Assembly: GCA_049324835.1 (NCBI GenBank) | Contig: JBMOMT010000010.1 | Span: 94,643-158,642 of the forward strand | Reading direction: 5' to 3' | Length of the DNA stretch: 64,000 bases | Origin: JBMOMT01 sp049324835 | GTDB lineage: Bacteria; Chloroflexota; Anaerolineae; CAYNKW01 | Shown here: positions 33,239-42,043 of the stretch, one piece after another | How the letters are laid out: the number at the start of each line of letters is the position of its first letter | Position numbering within the stretch: the first letter of the stretch is position 1 | The notes under the pieces: generated by a model | Databases searched by the model: none | Told to the model about the DNA's origin: nothing | Seen by the model: only the letters and a program-made list of their open reading frames with translations | Position numbers and translations under genes: made by a program

Positions 33239-33841
33239 TTATCGGATCATCACCGTCACGCCAAACACCCCGGCAAAAAAGCGCGATTTTTTACGCCCGG
33301 CCCAGCGTTCCAGGTCGTTACCTTCTGGCGGGTAGAGGGTCAAAATCACCGTATCGCCGTAAACCTCACAGTCCAGGTCTTGCACGGCGTTGGTGTGGCC
33401 GCGGTCCAGGCCATCGGCAAAGCGCAGGATGGCGGCCAGCCGGGTCACGATCTCGCGGTCGTCGGGAGTGAGGGCGGCAAAGCCCTTGTGCCTGGGCTTG
33501 GGCTGGGTGCTGCGGTGATAACGGGCCACGTTGGCCACGATGAGCTTTTCGCGCCCGGTGAGAGCCGGCAGGTCGGCGGCCATGATCAGGCGAAAGGCGT
33601 GTTTGTGATGATCCTGGTAATCGTGCCAGTAGCCGATATCGTGCAGGATGGCGGCGTAGAGGAGCAAATCGCGGTGCTCGTCGTCCAGGCCGTGAAGGTG
33701 GGTCGTCAGGTCGAAGAGGCGCAGCGCCAGCCTGGCATCCTGATGGGAATGGCCGACCTCGTAATCGTAACGCCTGGCCAGATCGATGACCTGTTTCAGG
33801 GCCTGATCTGTTTCATCGAAGCCTTCGAGATCGTCGGGCAT
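33239..33841 (-). CDS. HD-domain phosphohydrolase (Ppx/GppA C-terminal-like)
   Basis: Protein of 200 aa from ATG 33841 (GTG at 33844 is also possible). HD motifs: VGHSHQDARLALRLFD, LLYAAILHDIGYWHDYQDHHKHAF with the HD pair, VARYHR and ILRFADGLDRGH. This pattern matches the C-terminal HD domain of Ppx/GppA exopolyphosphatases as a stand-alone protein; the ASKHA phosphatase part is absent. Metal-dependent phosphohydrolase activity on nucleotides or polyphosphate is likely. It starts just after the arfB stop, in an apparent operon. Confidence 0.8.
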   Translation of the reverse strand: MPDDLEGFDETDQALKQVIDLARRYDYEVGHSHQDARLALRLFDLTTHLHGLDDEHRDLLLYAAILHDIGYWHDYQDHHKHAFRLIMAADLPALTGREKLIVANVARYHRSTQPKPRHKGFAALTPDDREIVTRLAAILRFADGLDRGHTNAVQDLDCEVYGDTVILTLYPPEGNDLERWAGRKKSRFFAGVFGVTVMIR

Positions 33842-33848
33842 CACCAGC

Positions 33849-34286
33849 TCAGTCCTCCGGTGTGGGTGGTTTACGAGAGCGCTTTTTTTCGCTGTGCTGG
33901 CGTTTCTGCGCCAGGCGTCGTGCTCTCTCGGCGCGAGGCACCCGACTGGGCCGGCGATGTTTACGCGGCCTGAGCGAGCGGGCCAACAACGCCTGAAACC
34001 GGGCTGTGACGTCTTGTCGGTTCTGGAGTTGGCTGCGGCTGGCGCGTGAGACCAGCCGCAGCGTTCCTTCGCTGTCGATGTAGGTTCCCAGCGCCGCCAG
34101 AATGCGCTGTCGCTGCTCGTCGTTCAGGCTGGGGGAGCCGACCACGCCGAACAGCAGCTCGACCCGCGTGGCAGAACGATTGGCGTGCTGACCGCCCGGC
34201 CCGCCGCTGGGCGTGAAGCGAAAGTGCAGCTCGGCCAGGGGGATGCTCAGTTGATCGTTGATGGGCAGGTGGCTTTCATCGGTCAT
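33849..34286 (-). CDS. arfB: Alternative ribosome-rescue factor / peptidyl-tRNA hydrolase ArfB
   Basis: Protein of 145 aa. ArfB enters stalled ribosomes and hydrolyses peptidyl-tRNA. ELHFRFTPSGGPGGQHANRSATRVEL contains the catalytic GGQ. The Arg/Lys-rich C-terminal tail (RKHRRPSRVPRAERARRLAQKRQHSEKKRSRK, in two runs) is the part that enters the mRNA channel. Start at 34286 gives MTDESHLPIND; an upstream ATG at 34295 is possible. Both overlap the 3' end of the kinase gene. Confidence 0.9.
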   Translation of the reverse strand: MTDESHLPINDQLSIPLAELHFRFTPSGGPGGQHANRSATRVELLFGVVGSPSLNDEQRQRILAALGTYIDSEGTLRLVSRASRSQLQNRQDVTARFQALLARSLRPRKHRRPSRVPRAERARRLAQKRQHSEKKRSRKPPTPED

Positions 34287-35436
34287 GAGAATCATTTCTG
34301 TTGGCCGGGAGTTCGATGGTGAATGTTGTTCCCGCGCCCGGTTCACTCTCGACGGTGATGCGCCCGCGGTGCAGGTGCACCATCTGGCGGGCGATGGCCA
34401 GCCCCAGGCCGCTGCCTGCTCCGCCGCTGTGAGAGCGCGAGCGATCGCCGCGCCAAAAACGATCAAAGATAAACGGCAGATCCCCGGCCGGAATGCCCTC
34501 GCCGGTATCGCTCACGGTGAGGCACACGCCACCCGCGATGGGTTCGGCCCTGAGGGCGATGGCGCCGCCGGACGGCGTGTGGCGCAGCGCGTTGGCCATC
34601 AGGTTGCCCAGCACCTGATCCAGCCGCCCGGCGTCGGCGGTGATCGTCAGATCGGAGGGATCGCCCTCTGCCTCTACACGTAGCCCGATGCCGGCCGCTT
34701 CGGCCTGGCCGCTGAAACTGGTGCCCACATCGGCCAACAACTCGGCCACGTCTACCGGTTCCCAGACCAGGGCGAGCTGGCCGGCCTCGGCCAGTGAGAG
34801 CGTGCGCAGATCGTCGACCAGGCGGGCCAGGGCGCGCGTTTCGGCCAGAGTAGCGCCGATGTGTTCGTCTGTTGGTTCGTACACGCCGTCGAGCACCCCT
34901 TCCAGGTTGCCCTGGATGATGTGCAGCGGCGTGCGCAGCTCGTGGGCCACATCGGCGGTGAGGTTGCGGCGCTGACGGTCGGCTCGCTCCAACTCCTGGG
35001 CCATACGATTGAAAGAGCGGGCCATCTGGCCGAATTCGCCGGGCGCATGTTCGGGCACCCGCACGCTCAGATCACCCTCGGCCACGGCATCGGCGGCGGC
35101 CATGACATCGGCCAGCGGTGTGGCGATGCGGCGAAAGGCTCGCGCAGCCAGCGCCCCGGCCAGCAGCGGCAGGGCCAGCGAGAGACCACAGCCGCTAAAC
35201 CACACCAGCAGGGCTGTGGGGCCGTCGCCCCCGAACAGGTGGGTGAACAGGAAGGCCAGGGCGGCCATGCTGCCCAGCGCCAGCAGGATCAGCAGCGCCA
35301 GCACGCCGCCAAAACGTAAAAAGAGCGAGCGGCGTTTGATCCGGCGCGCGTGCGACCATCTGGGAAAAACGTGATCGTGCCGCCACGGTGGGCGGTGACT
35401 GTGTTTGTGATGGTCCCAAAAATCCCGGCGCTTCAC
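34276..35436 (-). CDS. Sensor histidine kinase (HAMP-HisKA-HATPase)
   Basis: Protein of 386 aa from GTG 35436, overlapping neither neighbour's core and starting 2 bp after the regulator's stop. Two membrane helices (GVLALLILLALGSMAALAFLF and LLVWFSGCGLSLALPLLAGAL) enclose only a short loop, so there is no large extracellular sensor. HAMP begins RRIATPLADVMAAADAVAEG. Phospho-acceptor His is in ADVAHELRTPLH. N-box NALRHT, G1 DTGEGIP, F-box FDRFWR and G2 GSGLGLAIA are complete. His-rich N-terminus (WDHHKHSHRPPWRHDH) could bind metal. Pairs with the adjacent OmpR-type regulator. Confidence 0.92.
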   Translation of the reverse strand: MKRRDFWDHHKHSHRPPWRHDHVFPRWSHARRIKRRSLFLRFGGVLALLILLALGSMAALAFLFTHLFGGDGPTALLVWFSGCGLSLALPLLAGALAARAFRRIATPLADVMAAADAVAEGDLSVRVPEHAPGEFGQMARSFNRMAQELERADRQRRNLTADVAHELRTPLHIIQGNLEGVLDGVYEPTDEHIGATLAETRALARLVDDLRTLSLAEAGQLALVWEPVDVAELLADVGTSFSGQAEAAGIGLRVEAEGDPSDLTITADAGRLDQVLGNLMANALRHTPSGGAIALRAEPIAGGVCLTVSDTGEGIPAGDLPFIFDRFWRGDRSRSHSGGAGSGLGLAIARQMVHLHRGRITVESEPGAGTTFTIELPANRNDSHDR

Positions 35437-35437
35437 G

Positions 35438-36124
35438 TCAGGCCTCGTCGGTGAATTTGTAGCCAATGCCATAGACGGTGAGGATATAACGCGGTTCGGC
35501 GGCATCCGCTTCCAGCTTGCGGCGCAGGTTTTTGATGTGGGCATCCACGCTGCGGTCATAACCGGCGTTGGCCACACCGTGCAGCCGATCCAGCAGTTGG
35601 GCGCGGGAAAAGGTCTGGCCTGGATGCCGGGCCAGCACGGCCAGCAGGTTGAACTCGGTGCGGGTCAGGCGCACCGGTTCGCCATAGAGGGTCACACCGT
35701 GGCCGTCGAGATCGATCTCGAGTTCTCCGCTGCGGATAAAGCCCGGTCGGTGTACGCCGCCCTGCACGCGGCGCAGCACGGCCCGGACGCGGGCCACCAG
35801 TTCGCGGGGCGAAAAGGGCTTGGTGATGTAATCGTCGGCGCCCAGCTCCAGGCCGATGAGCCGGTCGGTTTCTTCGACGCGGGCGGTGAGCATGATGATG
35901 GGCACCGCCGACTCGCGCCGCAGCGCGCGGCAGACGTCCAGGCCGTCCATGCCGGGCAGGTTCAGATCCAACACGATCAGATCGGGGTGATCGCGGCGGG
36001 CAGCAGCCAGCGCCGTCTGCCCATCGGCGGCCGCCAAGGTACGATAGCCGCTTTTCCCCAGATAGTCTCGCGCCAGTTTGACGATTTTCGGTTCGTCGTC
36101 TACCACCAGAATCGTTTCGTTCAT
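35438..36124 (-). CDS. OmpR-family response regulator
   Basis: Protein of 228 aa from ATG 36124. Receiver domain (1-115): LVVDDEP acidic pocket, phospho-acceptor Asp in LIVLDLNLPGMDG, Thr in IMLTAR and Lys in ITKPFSPREL. Winged-helix domain (about 130-225): VRLTRTEFNLLAVLARHPGQ, DRSVDAHIKNLRRKLEAD, ILTVYGIGYKF. It is transcribed with the kinase gene downstream. Confidence 0.95.
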   Translation of the reverse strand: MNETILVVDDEPKIVKLARDYLGKSGYRTLAAADGQTALAAARRDHPDLIVLDLNLPGMDGLDVCRALRRESAVPIIMLTARVEETDRLIGLELGADDYITKPFSPRELVARVRAVLRRVQGGVHRPGFIRSGELEIDLDGHGVTLYGEPVRLTRTEFNLLAVLARHPGQTFSRAQLLDRLHGVANAGYDRSVDAHIKNLRRKLEADAAEPRYILTVYGIGYKFTDEA

Positions 36125-36182
36125 GGGCTTTACTGGTCTTTTTACCACGAACGCCGGGAATATGCAAATCGGTTGGCGGCGG

Positions 36183-36383
36183 TCAGGCGGCCACGCGCAC
36201 GAACAACGCCATTTCCTCGTCCTGGAAATCCTCGGTCCATTCCGGCTGCGAACGCAAGAGTTCGAGCATATCGCGGTCGTCGTGAGGGTGCAGAACAAAA
36301 TATCGCACGTCGTAAACTGCCAGCATTTGCAGCCAGTAATGGCTGGTATCGATTTCCTGGATGGGAGCTTGCTTCTGTGGCAT
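36183..36383 (-). CDS. Small hypothetical protein (66 aa)
   Basis: The frame starts ATG 36383 behind AGGAGAGATCGT. It reads YWLQMLAVYDVRYFVLHPHDD, then LLRSQPEWTEDFQDEEMALFVRVAA. The phrase VRYFVLHP plus W-ED-ALF resembles the tail of some membrane glycosyltransferase-like proteins, but here it stands alone. No function can be given. It lies 59 bp upstream of the response-regulator gene on the same strand. Confidence 0.55.
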   Translation of the reverse strand: MPQKQAPIQEIDTSHYWLQMLAVYDVRYFVLHPHDDRDMLELLRSQPEWTEDFQDEEMALFVRVAA

Positions 36384-36509
36384 ACGATCTCTCCTGTCAC
36401 CGAGGTTTCAAGTTCAAGATTTCGCCATTCCTGTCAGGGCAGTTGGTAGGGCAGGGTATTTCCTGCCCTACCTGTATCCCTGTACGTGCGCCGTTTGGTG
36501 CGAGTTGTA

Positions 36510-36956
36510 TTAGCTCTCCGGGGCGGTGTCGTCGGTTTCCGGCTCTGGCCTGGCCTCAGGTTTTTCTTCGCCCCAGCACCAGGGGGGCATGGGGCCGTGT
36601 TTCATCGAGCCGTGGTGCTGCCGCCAGTGAGCCTTCCAGTGTTGAGCCCATTCCTGGGCTTGTGGCCCGTTGTTCGTTTTCCAGGCCCAATGGCGGAAAA
36701 AGCGGCCGACCACGGCCAGCCCCAGGACGAGCAATCCGGCCGTGCACAGAAAAGATGGCAGGCCCCAGGCCTGGCCGTGATAGCCGGCGTAATAGGGTGC
36801 ATAGGGGGCGATCCCGCCATCGTTGTTGGCGGCCAGTTGGCCCATCACGTAGCCCTGGTTCCAGGCGCTCTGGCGGATGGCCGCCCCGCCGATGAACAGC
36901 AACCCGATGACGATCAGTGCTGCCAGCGCTGCCGGCAGAAAACGCTTGTGAGACAT
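36510..36956 (-). CDS. Small membrane protein of unknown function upstream of the two-component system
   Basis: Protein of 148 aa. Two membrane helices (FLPAALAALIVIGLLFIGGAAI and LCTAGLLVLGLAVVGRFF) enclose an extracytoplasmic loop rich in Tyr, Ala and Gly. The C-terminal cytoplasmic tail is rich in His and Trp (HWKAHWRQHHGSMKHGPMPP) and acidic at the end. The His-rich tail parallels the His-rich N-terminus of the nearby kinase, suggesting metal handling, but this is a guess. GGAGGTAACC precedes the ATG. Confidence 0.6.
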   Translation of the reverse strand: MSHKRFLPAALAALIVIGLLFIGGAAIRQSAWNQGYVMGQLAANNDGGIAPYAPYYAGYHGQAWGLPSFLCTAGLLVLGLAVVGRFFRHWAWKTNNGPQAQEWAQHWKAHWRQHHGSMKHGPMPPWCWGEEKPEARPEPETDDTAPES

Positions 36957-37129
36957 GGTTACCTCCTCATTTTTTGGGTCAGGACACCTCGGATGCTTTG
37001 ATCCCAGTATGCCCCAAACCTGTGAAGAAATGATGAAGAGGTGGGGGACATGTGGTGAAGAAAAAGCGTGGTCGAGAGCCAGCGGCTCCCGCCACGCCAG
37101 AGGAACAGGGGGAGAGGCGGAAAAGGGTC

Positions 37130-38806
37130 CTATCGCCGCAGAAAGCGCCGTTCCAGCTCTTCGATGCTGAGGGTGATAAACGCCGGCCGCCCGTGAGGAC
37201 AGGTGGCAGGCGACCAGACGGTGAGCAGATCGTCCAGCAGGTCTTGCATGGTTTCCGGCGCAAGCATATCGCCGGCCTTGACGGCCGCGGTGCAGGCCGC
37301 TTTGGCCACGATGCGCTCCCGCAGTCGTTCCTCGTCCAGGTGCCAGTCGCGCTCCAGCTCTTCCAGCAGGCCGGCGATCAGGTCTGCTGCCGGGGTATGA
37401 ACGAGTGCCGCCGGCATGGTGCGCACCAAAAAACTGTTTTTGCCAAAAGGCTCGATCTCCAGGCCCAGATCGGCCAGTAGATCCAGACTGCCGCTGAGCC
37501 GCTCTGCCTCACGGGGCGTGAGTTCCAGTTGAACGGGCGGTTCCAGGCTGGCCGGTAGATCGCTCTGTAGCAGGGTCTCAAAGAGCACCTGCTCGTGGGC
37601 CGCATGTTGATCGATGACCGCCAGGCCCTCGCTGCCCTGAGCGATGATGTAGGTGTTGCGTAGTTGCCCCAGCACACGCAGGCCGCCAGAGACGACATAG
37701 GCCGCATCGGCTTCCTGAAGGGTGATCCCCGGTGGGATCGGGACATCGCTGAAAGGCCAGTCCTGAGCCAACCCCAGAGTCCAATCCAGATTGGGATAGT
37801 GTTCCGTTCTGGGAAAGGGCGACAGCGCCGCCTCGACGGCCCAGAGAACCGCCTGGTACACCGCGCGTTCCTGGGCCAGGTTGACCTCGGTCTTGCGCGG
37901 GTGGACGTTGACATCCACGTCTCGTGGGTTCATGTCGATGCGCACCACCGCCACAGGATGCCGCCCCGGCGGCAGCCGCCCGGCGTAGGGCCGCTCCAGC
38001 ATCACTGCCAGCAGGCCGCTGCGGATGGGACGTCCGTTCAGGATGAAGAACTGCCCCTGGCGATTGCTTCGACCCACCGCCGGCCCACCGATGTGCCCCG
38101 ATACCCGCAGCTCACCCGCCTGCCAGTGGATTTCGATCATCTCGGCGGCCACCTCGCGGCCCAGGGCCACGCCCAGCCGCTCCAGAGGTGTGGCCTGAAG
38201 GGCGACCAGGCTCTCTCTATCGTTGGTCACCAATCGAAAGGCCACCTCCGGCCGGGCCAGCGCGTAACGAACGACCGTTTTACGCACCAGATCACCCTCG
38301 CGGATAGAGCTTTTGAGAAATTTGCGGCGGGCGGGTGTGTTGTAGAACAGATCACGCACGGTGACGCTGGTGCCCACCGGGCTGGCAGCGGGAGAAATGT
38401 CCAGGCTGCCTTCGTGAGCAGAGAGGTGTGCGCCCTCCAATTCTTCCTGGGTTCGGGTGAGGATCTGCAACTGCGCCACAGCGGCGATGCTGGACAGCGC
38501 CTCGCCGCGAAAGCCCAGGGTGCGGATGGCCTCCAGGTCTCCTGCGGTCTGGATTTTGCTGGTGGCAAAACGCTCCAACGCCAGGGGAACGTCGTCGCGG
38601 GTGATGCCGTGTCCGTCGTCGGAAACACGCACCAACGACAGGCCGCCTTCCTGGATCTCGACGCTGATCTTGGTTGCGCCGGCATCCAGGCTGTTTTCGA
38701 TCAGCTCCTTGACCACCGAGGCCGGTCGCTCCACCACTTCGCCGGCGGCGATGCGGTTGGCGAGTTCCGGGGGCAAAATGCGAATGCGGTTGGGTTGGGA
38801 TTTCAC
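37130..38806 (-). CDS. mutL: DNA mismatch repair protein MutL (endonuclease type)
   Basis: Protein of 558 aa. GHKL ATPase N-terminus: IAAGEVVERPASVVKELIENSLDAGAT, DDGHGI, TLGFRGEALSSIAAV. The C-terminal domain holds VIDQHAAHEQVLFE, which fits the DQHA(X)2E(X)4E metal-binding motif of nicking MutL proteins, plus ACTAAVKAGD and CPHGRPAF. This predicts an endonuclease-active MutL, as in bacteria that lack MutH. The start overlaps the mutS stop by 4 nt. Confidence 0.96.
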   Translation of the reverse strand: MKSQPNRIRILPPELANRIAAGEVVERPASVVKELIENSLDAGATKISVEIQEGGLSLVRVSDDGHGITRDDVPLALERFATSKIQTAGDLEAIRTLGFRGEALSSIAAVAQLQILTRTQEELEGAHLSAHEGSLDISPAASPVGTSVTVRDLFYNTPARRKFLKSSIREGDLVRKTVVRYALARPEVAFRLVTNDRESLVALQATPLERLGVALGREVAAEMIEIHWQAGELRVSGHIGGPAVGRSNRQGQFFILNGRPIRSGLLAVMLERPYAGRLPPGRHPVAVVRIDMNPRDVDVNVHPRKTEVNLAQERAVYQAVLWAVEAALSPFPRTEHYPNLDWTLGLAQDWPFSDVPIPPGITLQEADAAYVVSGGLRVLGQLRNTYIIAQGSEGLAVIDQHAAHEQVLFETLLQSDLPASLEPPVQLELTPREAERLSGSLDLLADLGLEIEPFGKNSFLVRTMPAALVHTPAADLIAGLLEELERDWHLDEERLRERIVAKAACTAAVKAGDMLAPETMQDLLDDLLTVWSPATCPHGRPAFITLSIEELERRFLRR

Positions 38807-41448
38807 GTTTCAGCCTCACGTTTCAGCTTGCTCTGCCATGCGTTCAACAGCACCAGCGCCTGCACCGGCGTCAGATTGGTGATGTCGAGATCGTACAGTT
38901 CGTGCACCACGGCCCACACGCTGTCGTCGTCGGTGGGCGCACGCCAGTGCGGGCCGATCTCGCGCAGAGTGTGGATCGGGGCGGGAGCTTTTTCCGGCCC
39001 GGTGTGACGTTTCTGCTCCAGGCGCTGCATCACTTGAGCCGCGCGGGCCACCACCCGCTCCGGCAGCCCGGCCAGCCGGGCGACCTGCACGCCATAGCTA
39101 CGATCCGTTCCGCCGGGCACCACCCGCCGCAAAAAGACGATACTGTCGCCGTGTTCGGCCACGGCCAGCGATACGTTGCGCGCGCCGTCGAGCTGGTCGG
39201 CCAGGGCGGTCAGCTCGAAAAAATGGGTGGCAAAGAGCGTCCGGGCGCGCACCTCGTCGTGCAGGAACTCACCCACCGACCAGGCCAGGCCGACGCCGTC
39301 GTAGGTGCTGGTGCCGCGCCCCACCTCGTCGAGCACCACCAGGCTACGGGCGCTGGCCTGCTGCAAGATGTGGGCCGTTTCGCTCATCTCCACCAGAAAG
39401 GTACTGCGCCCCTGGGTGATGTCGTCTGCGGCGCCGGCGCGGACAAAGATACGATCCGCCAGGCCCACGTGGGCCGAGGCAGCCGGCACGAAACTGCCCA
39501 TCTGGGCCATGAGCACGATCAGCGCCACCTGCCGGATGTAGACACTCTTGCCGGCCATGTTGGGGCCGGTGACGATCACCAGCCGGTTGGTCTCACCATC
39601 CAGGTGGCTGTCGTTAGGCACGAAACGCTCGCCCTGAGGCAGTGTGCGCTCCACCACCGGGTGGCGGCCTTCACAGATCCGGATGGTATGGCCCTCGTCC
39701 ACGGTGGGGCGGCTGTAGCCGTGTCGCGCGGCGATCTCGGCCAGCGAGGCGATAGCGTCCAGTTCGGCCAGCACACGGGCGGCGTTCTGAAGACGGTCGC
39801 TCTCGGCGGCCACGCGCTGTCGCAGCTCCAGGAAAAGGTCGTATTCCAATGCGTCGGCGCGGTCTTGGGCCGAGAGGATCTCGGCTTCTTGTAGCTTGAG
39901 CTCCGGCGTGACAAATCGTTCGGCGTGGCGCACCGTGGCCCGCCGTTCGTACTCTGGCGGCGCTTGGGCCAGGTAGCTCTTGGTGATCTCGATGAAAAAC
40001 CCCGAGACCTCGTTGTATTTCACCCGCAGGTTGGGGATGCCAAGCCGCTGGCGTTCGTTGGTCTCCAGGGCGGCCAGCCAGGCCCGGCCGGCGGCGGCGG
40101 CGGCGCGCAGGGCATCCAGTTCGCGGTTGTGACCGGGGCGAATGAGTCCACCCTCACGCACCAGGATGGGCGGGCTATCGACCACCGCCTGATGGATGAC
40201 TTGGGCGATGTCTTGAAGGTCGTCCAGGCTGGCGTTCTGCGTTTGCAGAGGTGCGGCCTGGGCCCTGCTCAGCAGTGTCTTGAGGCCGGGCAGCCGGTCG
40301 AGCACGACGCGCAGGGCAACCAGATCGCGGGCGTTGGCGTTGCCAAAACCGATGCGGCCCACCAGCCGTTCCACGTCGTACAGGCCATCCAGGGCAGCGC
40401 GTAGATCGGCGCGCAAGAAATGGTCTTGTACCAGGTTTTGCACGGCGTCCAGCCGAGCCTCGATGCGGGCCGGGTCGAGCAGGGGCTGGTGGATCCAGCG
40501 GCGCAGCAGTCGCGCGCCCATGGCCGTTTGGCTGGCATCGAGGGCCCAGAAGAGGCTGCCCGGTGTGCGGCGCTCGCGCAGGGTGTGGGTGAGTTCCAGG
40601 TTGCGGCGGGTGACGCTATCCAGGCTGACGAAATCGGTCAGCGCGTAGCTTTTTAAGCTTTTCAGGTGGCTGAGATCGGAGAGCTGGCTCTCCTGGAGGT
40701 AGGCCAGGGCCGCGCCGGCGGCAGCGGCGGCCAGGGGTAGCTCTTCGCAGCCAAAGGCTTCCAGCGACGCCACGCCCAGGTGGGCCAGCAGCCGCTCGCG
40801 GGCGGCCGGCAGAGAGAAATGCGCCTCGTCCAGCGGTGAGATGCGCGCCGGGCGCACGACCTGTAACGCCGGGGTGAAACCTTCCTGGGCGGCCAGCCTG
40901 GCAGGCAGCACGTACTCGCGTGGCAGCAGGCGGCCCAGTTCTTCCATCAATGTGGGCAGATCATGGGTTTGGGTAGCGGCAAACTCACCGGTAGAGAGGT
41001 CGATCGCGGCCAGGCCGTAGGGACACGATTCTGCTGCCCCCCTGCCAGGGGCCAGCGCCACCAGGTAATTGTCGGTTTGGTGTGGTAACAGCGCCTCTTC
41101 GACGACAGTGCCCGGCGTGATGACCCGCACCACGTCGCGGCGCACCAGCCCTTTGACCTTGCGGGCGTCTTCCATCTGCTCGGCGATGGCCACCTTGTAG
41201 CCGCATTCGATGAGGCGACCCACGTAGCTTGTGAGCCGTCGGTATGGCACACCACACATCGGCAGGCGGATCGTCTTGGAGAAACGGCGGGAGGTGAGGA
41301 CGATCTCGAGTTCGCGGGCGGCGATTCGGGCGTCGTCGTCGAACAGCTCGTAAAAGTCGCCCAGTCGAAAAAGGAGAAGGGCGTCTGGGTAACGAGCTTT
41401 TAAGCGCCGGTATTGTTCGAGCATGGGGGGGCTGGGCGACTGGCTCAT
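38803..41448 (-). CDS. mutS: DNA mismatch repair protein MutS
   Basis: Protein of 881 aa, normal length. Mismatch-binding FxE motif is in RLGDFYELFDDDA near residue 30. Connector, lever and clamp domains follow. The ATPase has Walker A GPNMAGKSVYIRQVAL, the DITQGRSTFLVEM loop, and Walker B LVVLDEVGRGTSTYDG. With mutL immediately downstream it forms a mutS-mutL operon. Confidence 0.97.
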   Translation of the reverse strand: MSQSPSPPMLEQYRRLKARYPDALLLFRLGDFYELFDDDARIAARELEIVLTSRRFSKTIRLPMCGVPYRRLTSYVGRLIECGYKVAIAEQMEDARKVKGLVRRDVVRVITPGTVVEEALLPHQTDNYLVALAPGRGAAESCPYGLAAIDLSTGEFAATQTHDLPTLMEELGRLLPREYVLPARLAAQEGFTPALQVVRPARISPLDEAHFSLPAARERLLAHLGVASLEAFGCEELPLAAAAAGAALAYLQESQLSDLSHLKSLKSYALTDFVSLDSVTRRNLELTHTLRERRTPGSLFWALDASQTAMGARLLRRWIHQPLLDPARIEARLDAVQNLVQDHFLRADLRAALDGLYDVERLVGRIGFGNANARDLVALRVVLDRLPGLKTLLSRAQAAPLQTQNASLDDLQDIAQVIHQAVVDSPPILVREGGLIRPGHNRELDALRAAAAAGRAWLAALETNERQRLGIPNLRVKYNEVSGFFIEITKSYLAQAPPEYERRATVRHAERFVTPELKLQEAEILSAQDRADALEYDLFLELRQRVAAESDRLQNAARVLAELDAIASLAEIAARHGYSRPTVDEGHTIRICEGRHPVVERTLPQGERFVPNDSHLDGETNRLVIVTGPNMAGKSVYIRQVALIVLMAQMGSFVPAASAHVGLADRIFVRAGAADDITQGRSTFLVEMSETAHILQQASARSLVVLDEVGRGTSTYDGVGLAWSVGEFLHDEVRARTLFATHFFELTALADQLDGARNVSLAVAEHGDSIVFLRRVVPGGTDRSYGVQVARLAGLPERVVARAAQVMQRLEQKRHTGPEKAPAPIHTLREIGPHWRAPTDDDSVWAVVHELYDLDITNLTPVQALVLLNAWQSKLKREAET

Positions 41449-41501
41449 GGCGTTGTCGTGTCGTGCAATTCGCTGCCCGCGGCGAGTCGTCTCTCTGCGG
41501 G

Positions 41502-41936
41502 TTACTTTTCCCCCTGTTTGAGCAGTGGGGGAAGCTGGCTTTCCGCCAGTTGGATGGGCGCCTTGGGCTGTGGCTGGCTGGCCAGCCAGCGAATATCCTC
41601 CCGCAATTCCTTCCGCGTCTCCTTGATGGCCTCCCGGAGTTCATCCACCCAGGAGCCTTCGGTCAGATCGTACAACCGCGCCTTGAGGCGGGTGATCTCG
41701 TTTTCGGCCCGAACCAGTTTTCTGTGGCGCGCCGCCCATGCTGCCTGTGTCAGCAGCCATTGTAGAAAGACAAGCCCCAGATAAGCCAGGAAGAGGATCA
41801 GGTTCAACGGCAGCAGCACGGTGCCAAAGACAAAGCGCAGCGGCGTGTAGAATTGCAGGTACTGCCAGTTAAAGGCGCCGAAAAGAATGCCCCCGATCAG
41901 GGCGGCCAGAAATACCAGGTTGGCGATGAAACGCAT
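41502..41936 (-). CDS. Two-helix membrane protein with cytoplasmic coiled coil
   Basis: Protein of 144 aa. Two membrane helices (FIANLVFLAALIGGILFGAF and TVLLPLNLILFLAYLGLVFL) are followed by a charged helix (RKLVRAENEITRLKARLYDL, then REAIKETRKELREDI) likely to be a coiled coil. The layout resembles LapA-domain (DUF1049) proteins, but I do not see a firm match. It lies 53 bp upstream of mutS on the same strand. GAGGGGAGTC precedes the ATG. Confidence 0.65.
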   Translation of the reverse strand: MRFIANLVFLAALIGGILFGAFNWQYLQFYTPLRFVFGTVLLPLNLILFLAYLGLVFLQWLLTQAAWAARHRKLVRAENEITRLKARLYDLTEGSWVDELREAIKETRKELREDIRWLASQPQPKAPIQLAESQLPPLLKQGEK

Positions 41937-42043
41937 GACTCCCCTCCTTTTCTGACGTGCCGACGCTCGACGATGGCCATATTATACCACGTTTCCGAAT
42001 TTAGTTCTTGCTTGGGCAGGGCCGCGCCGGGCTGTGTGGGCGG

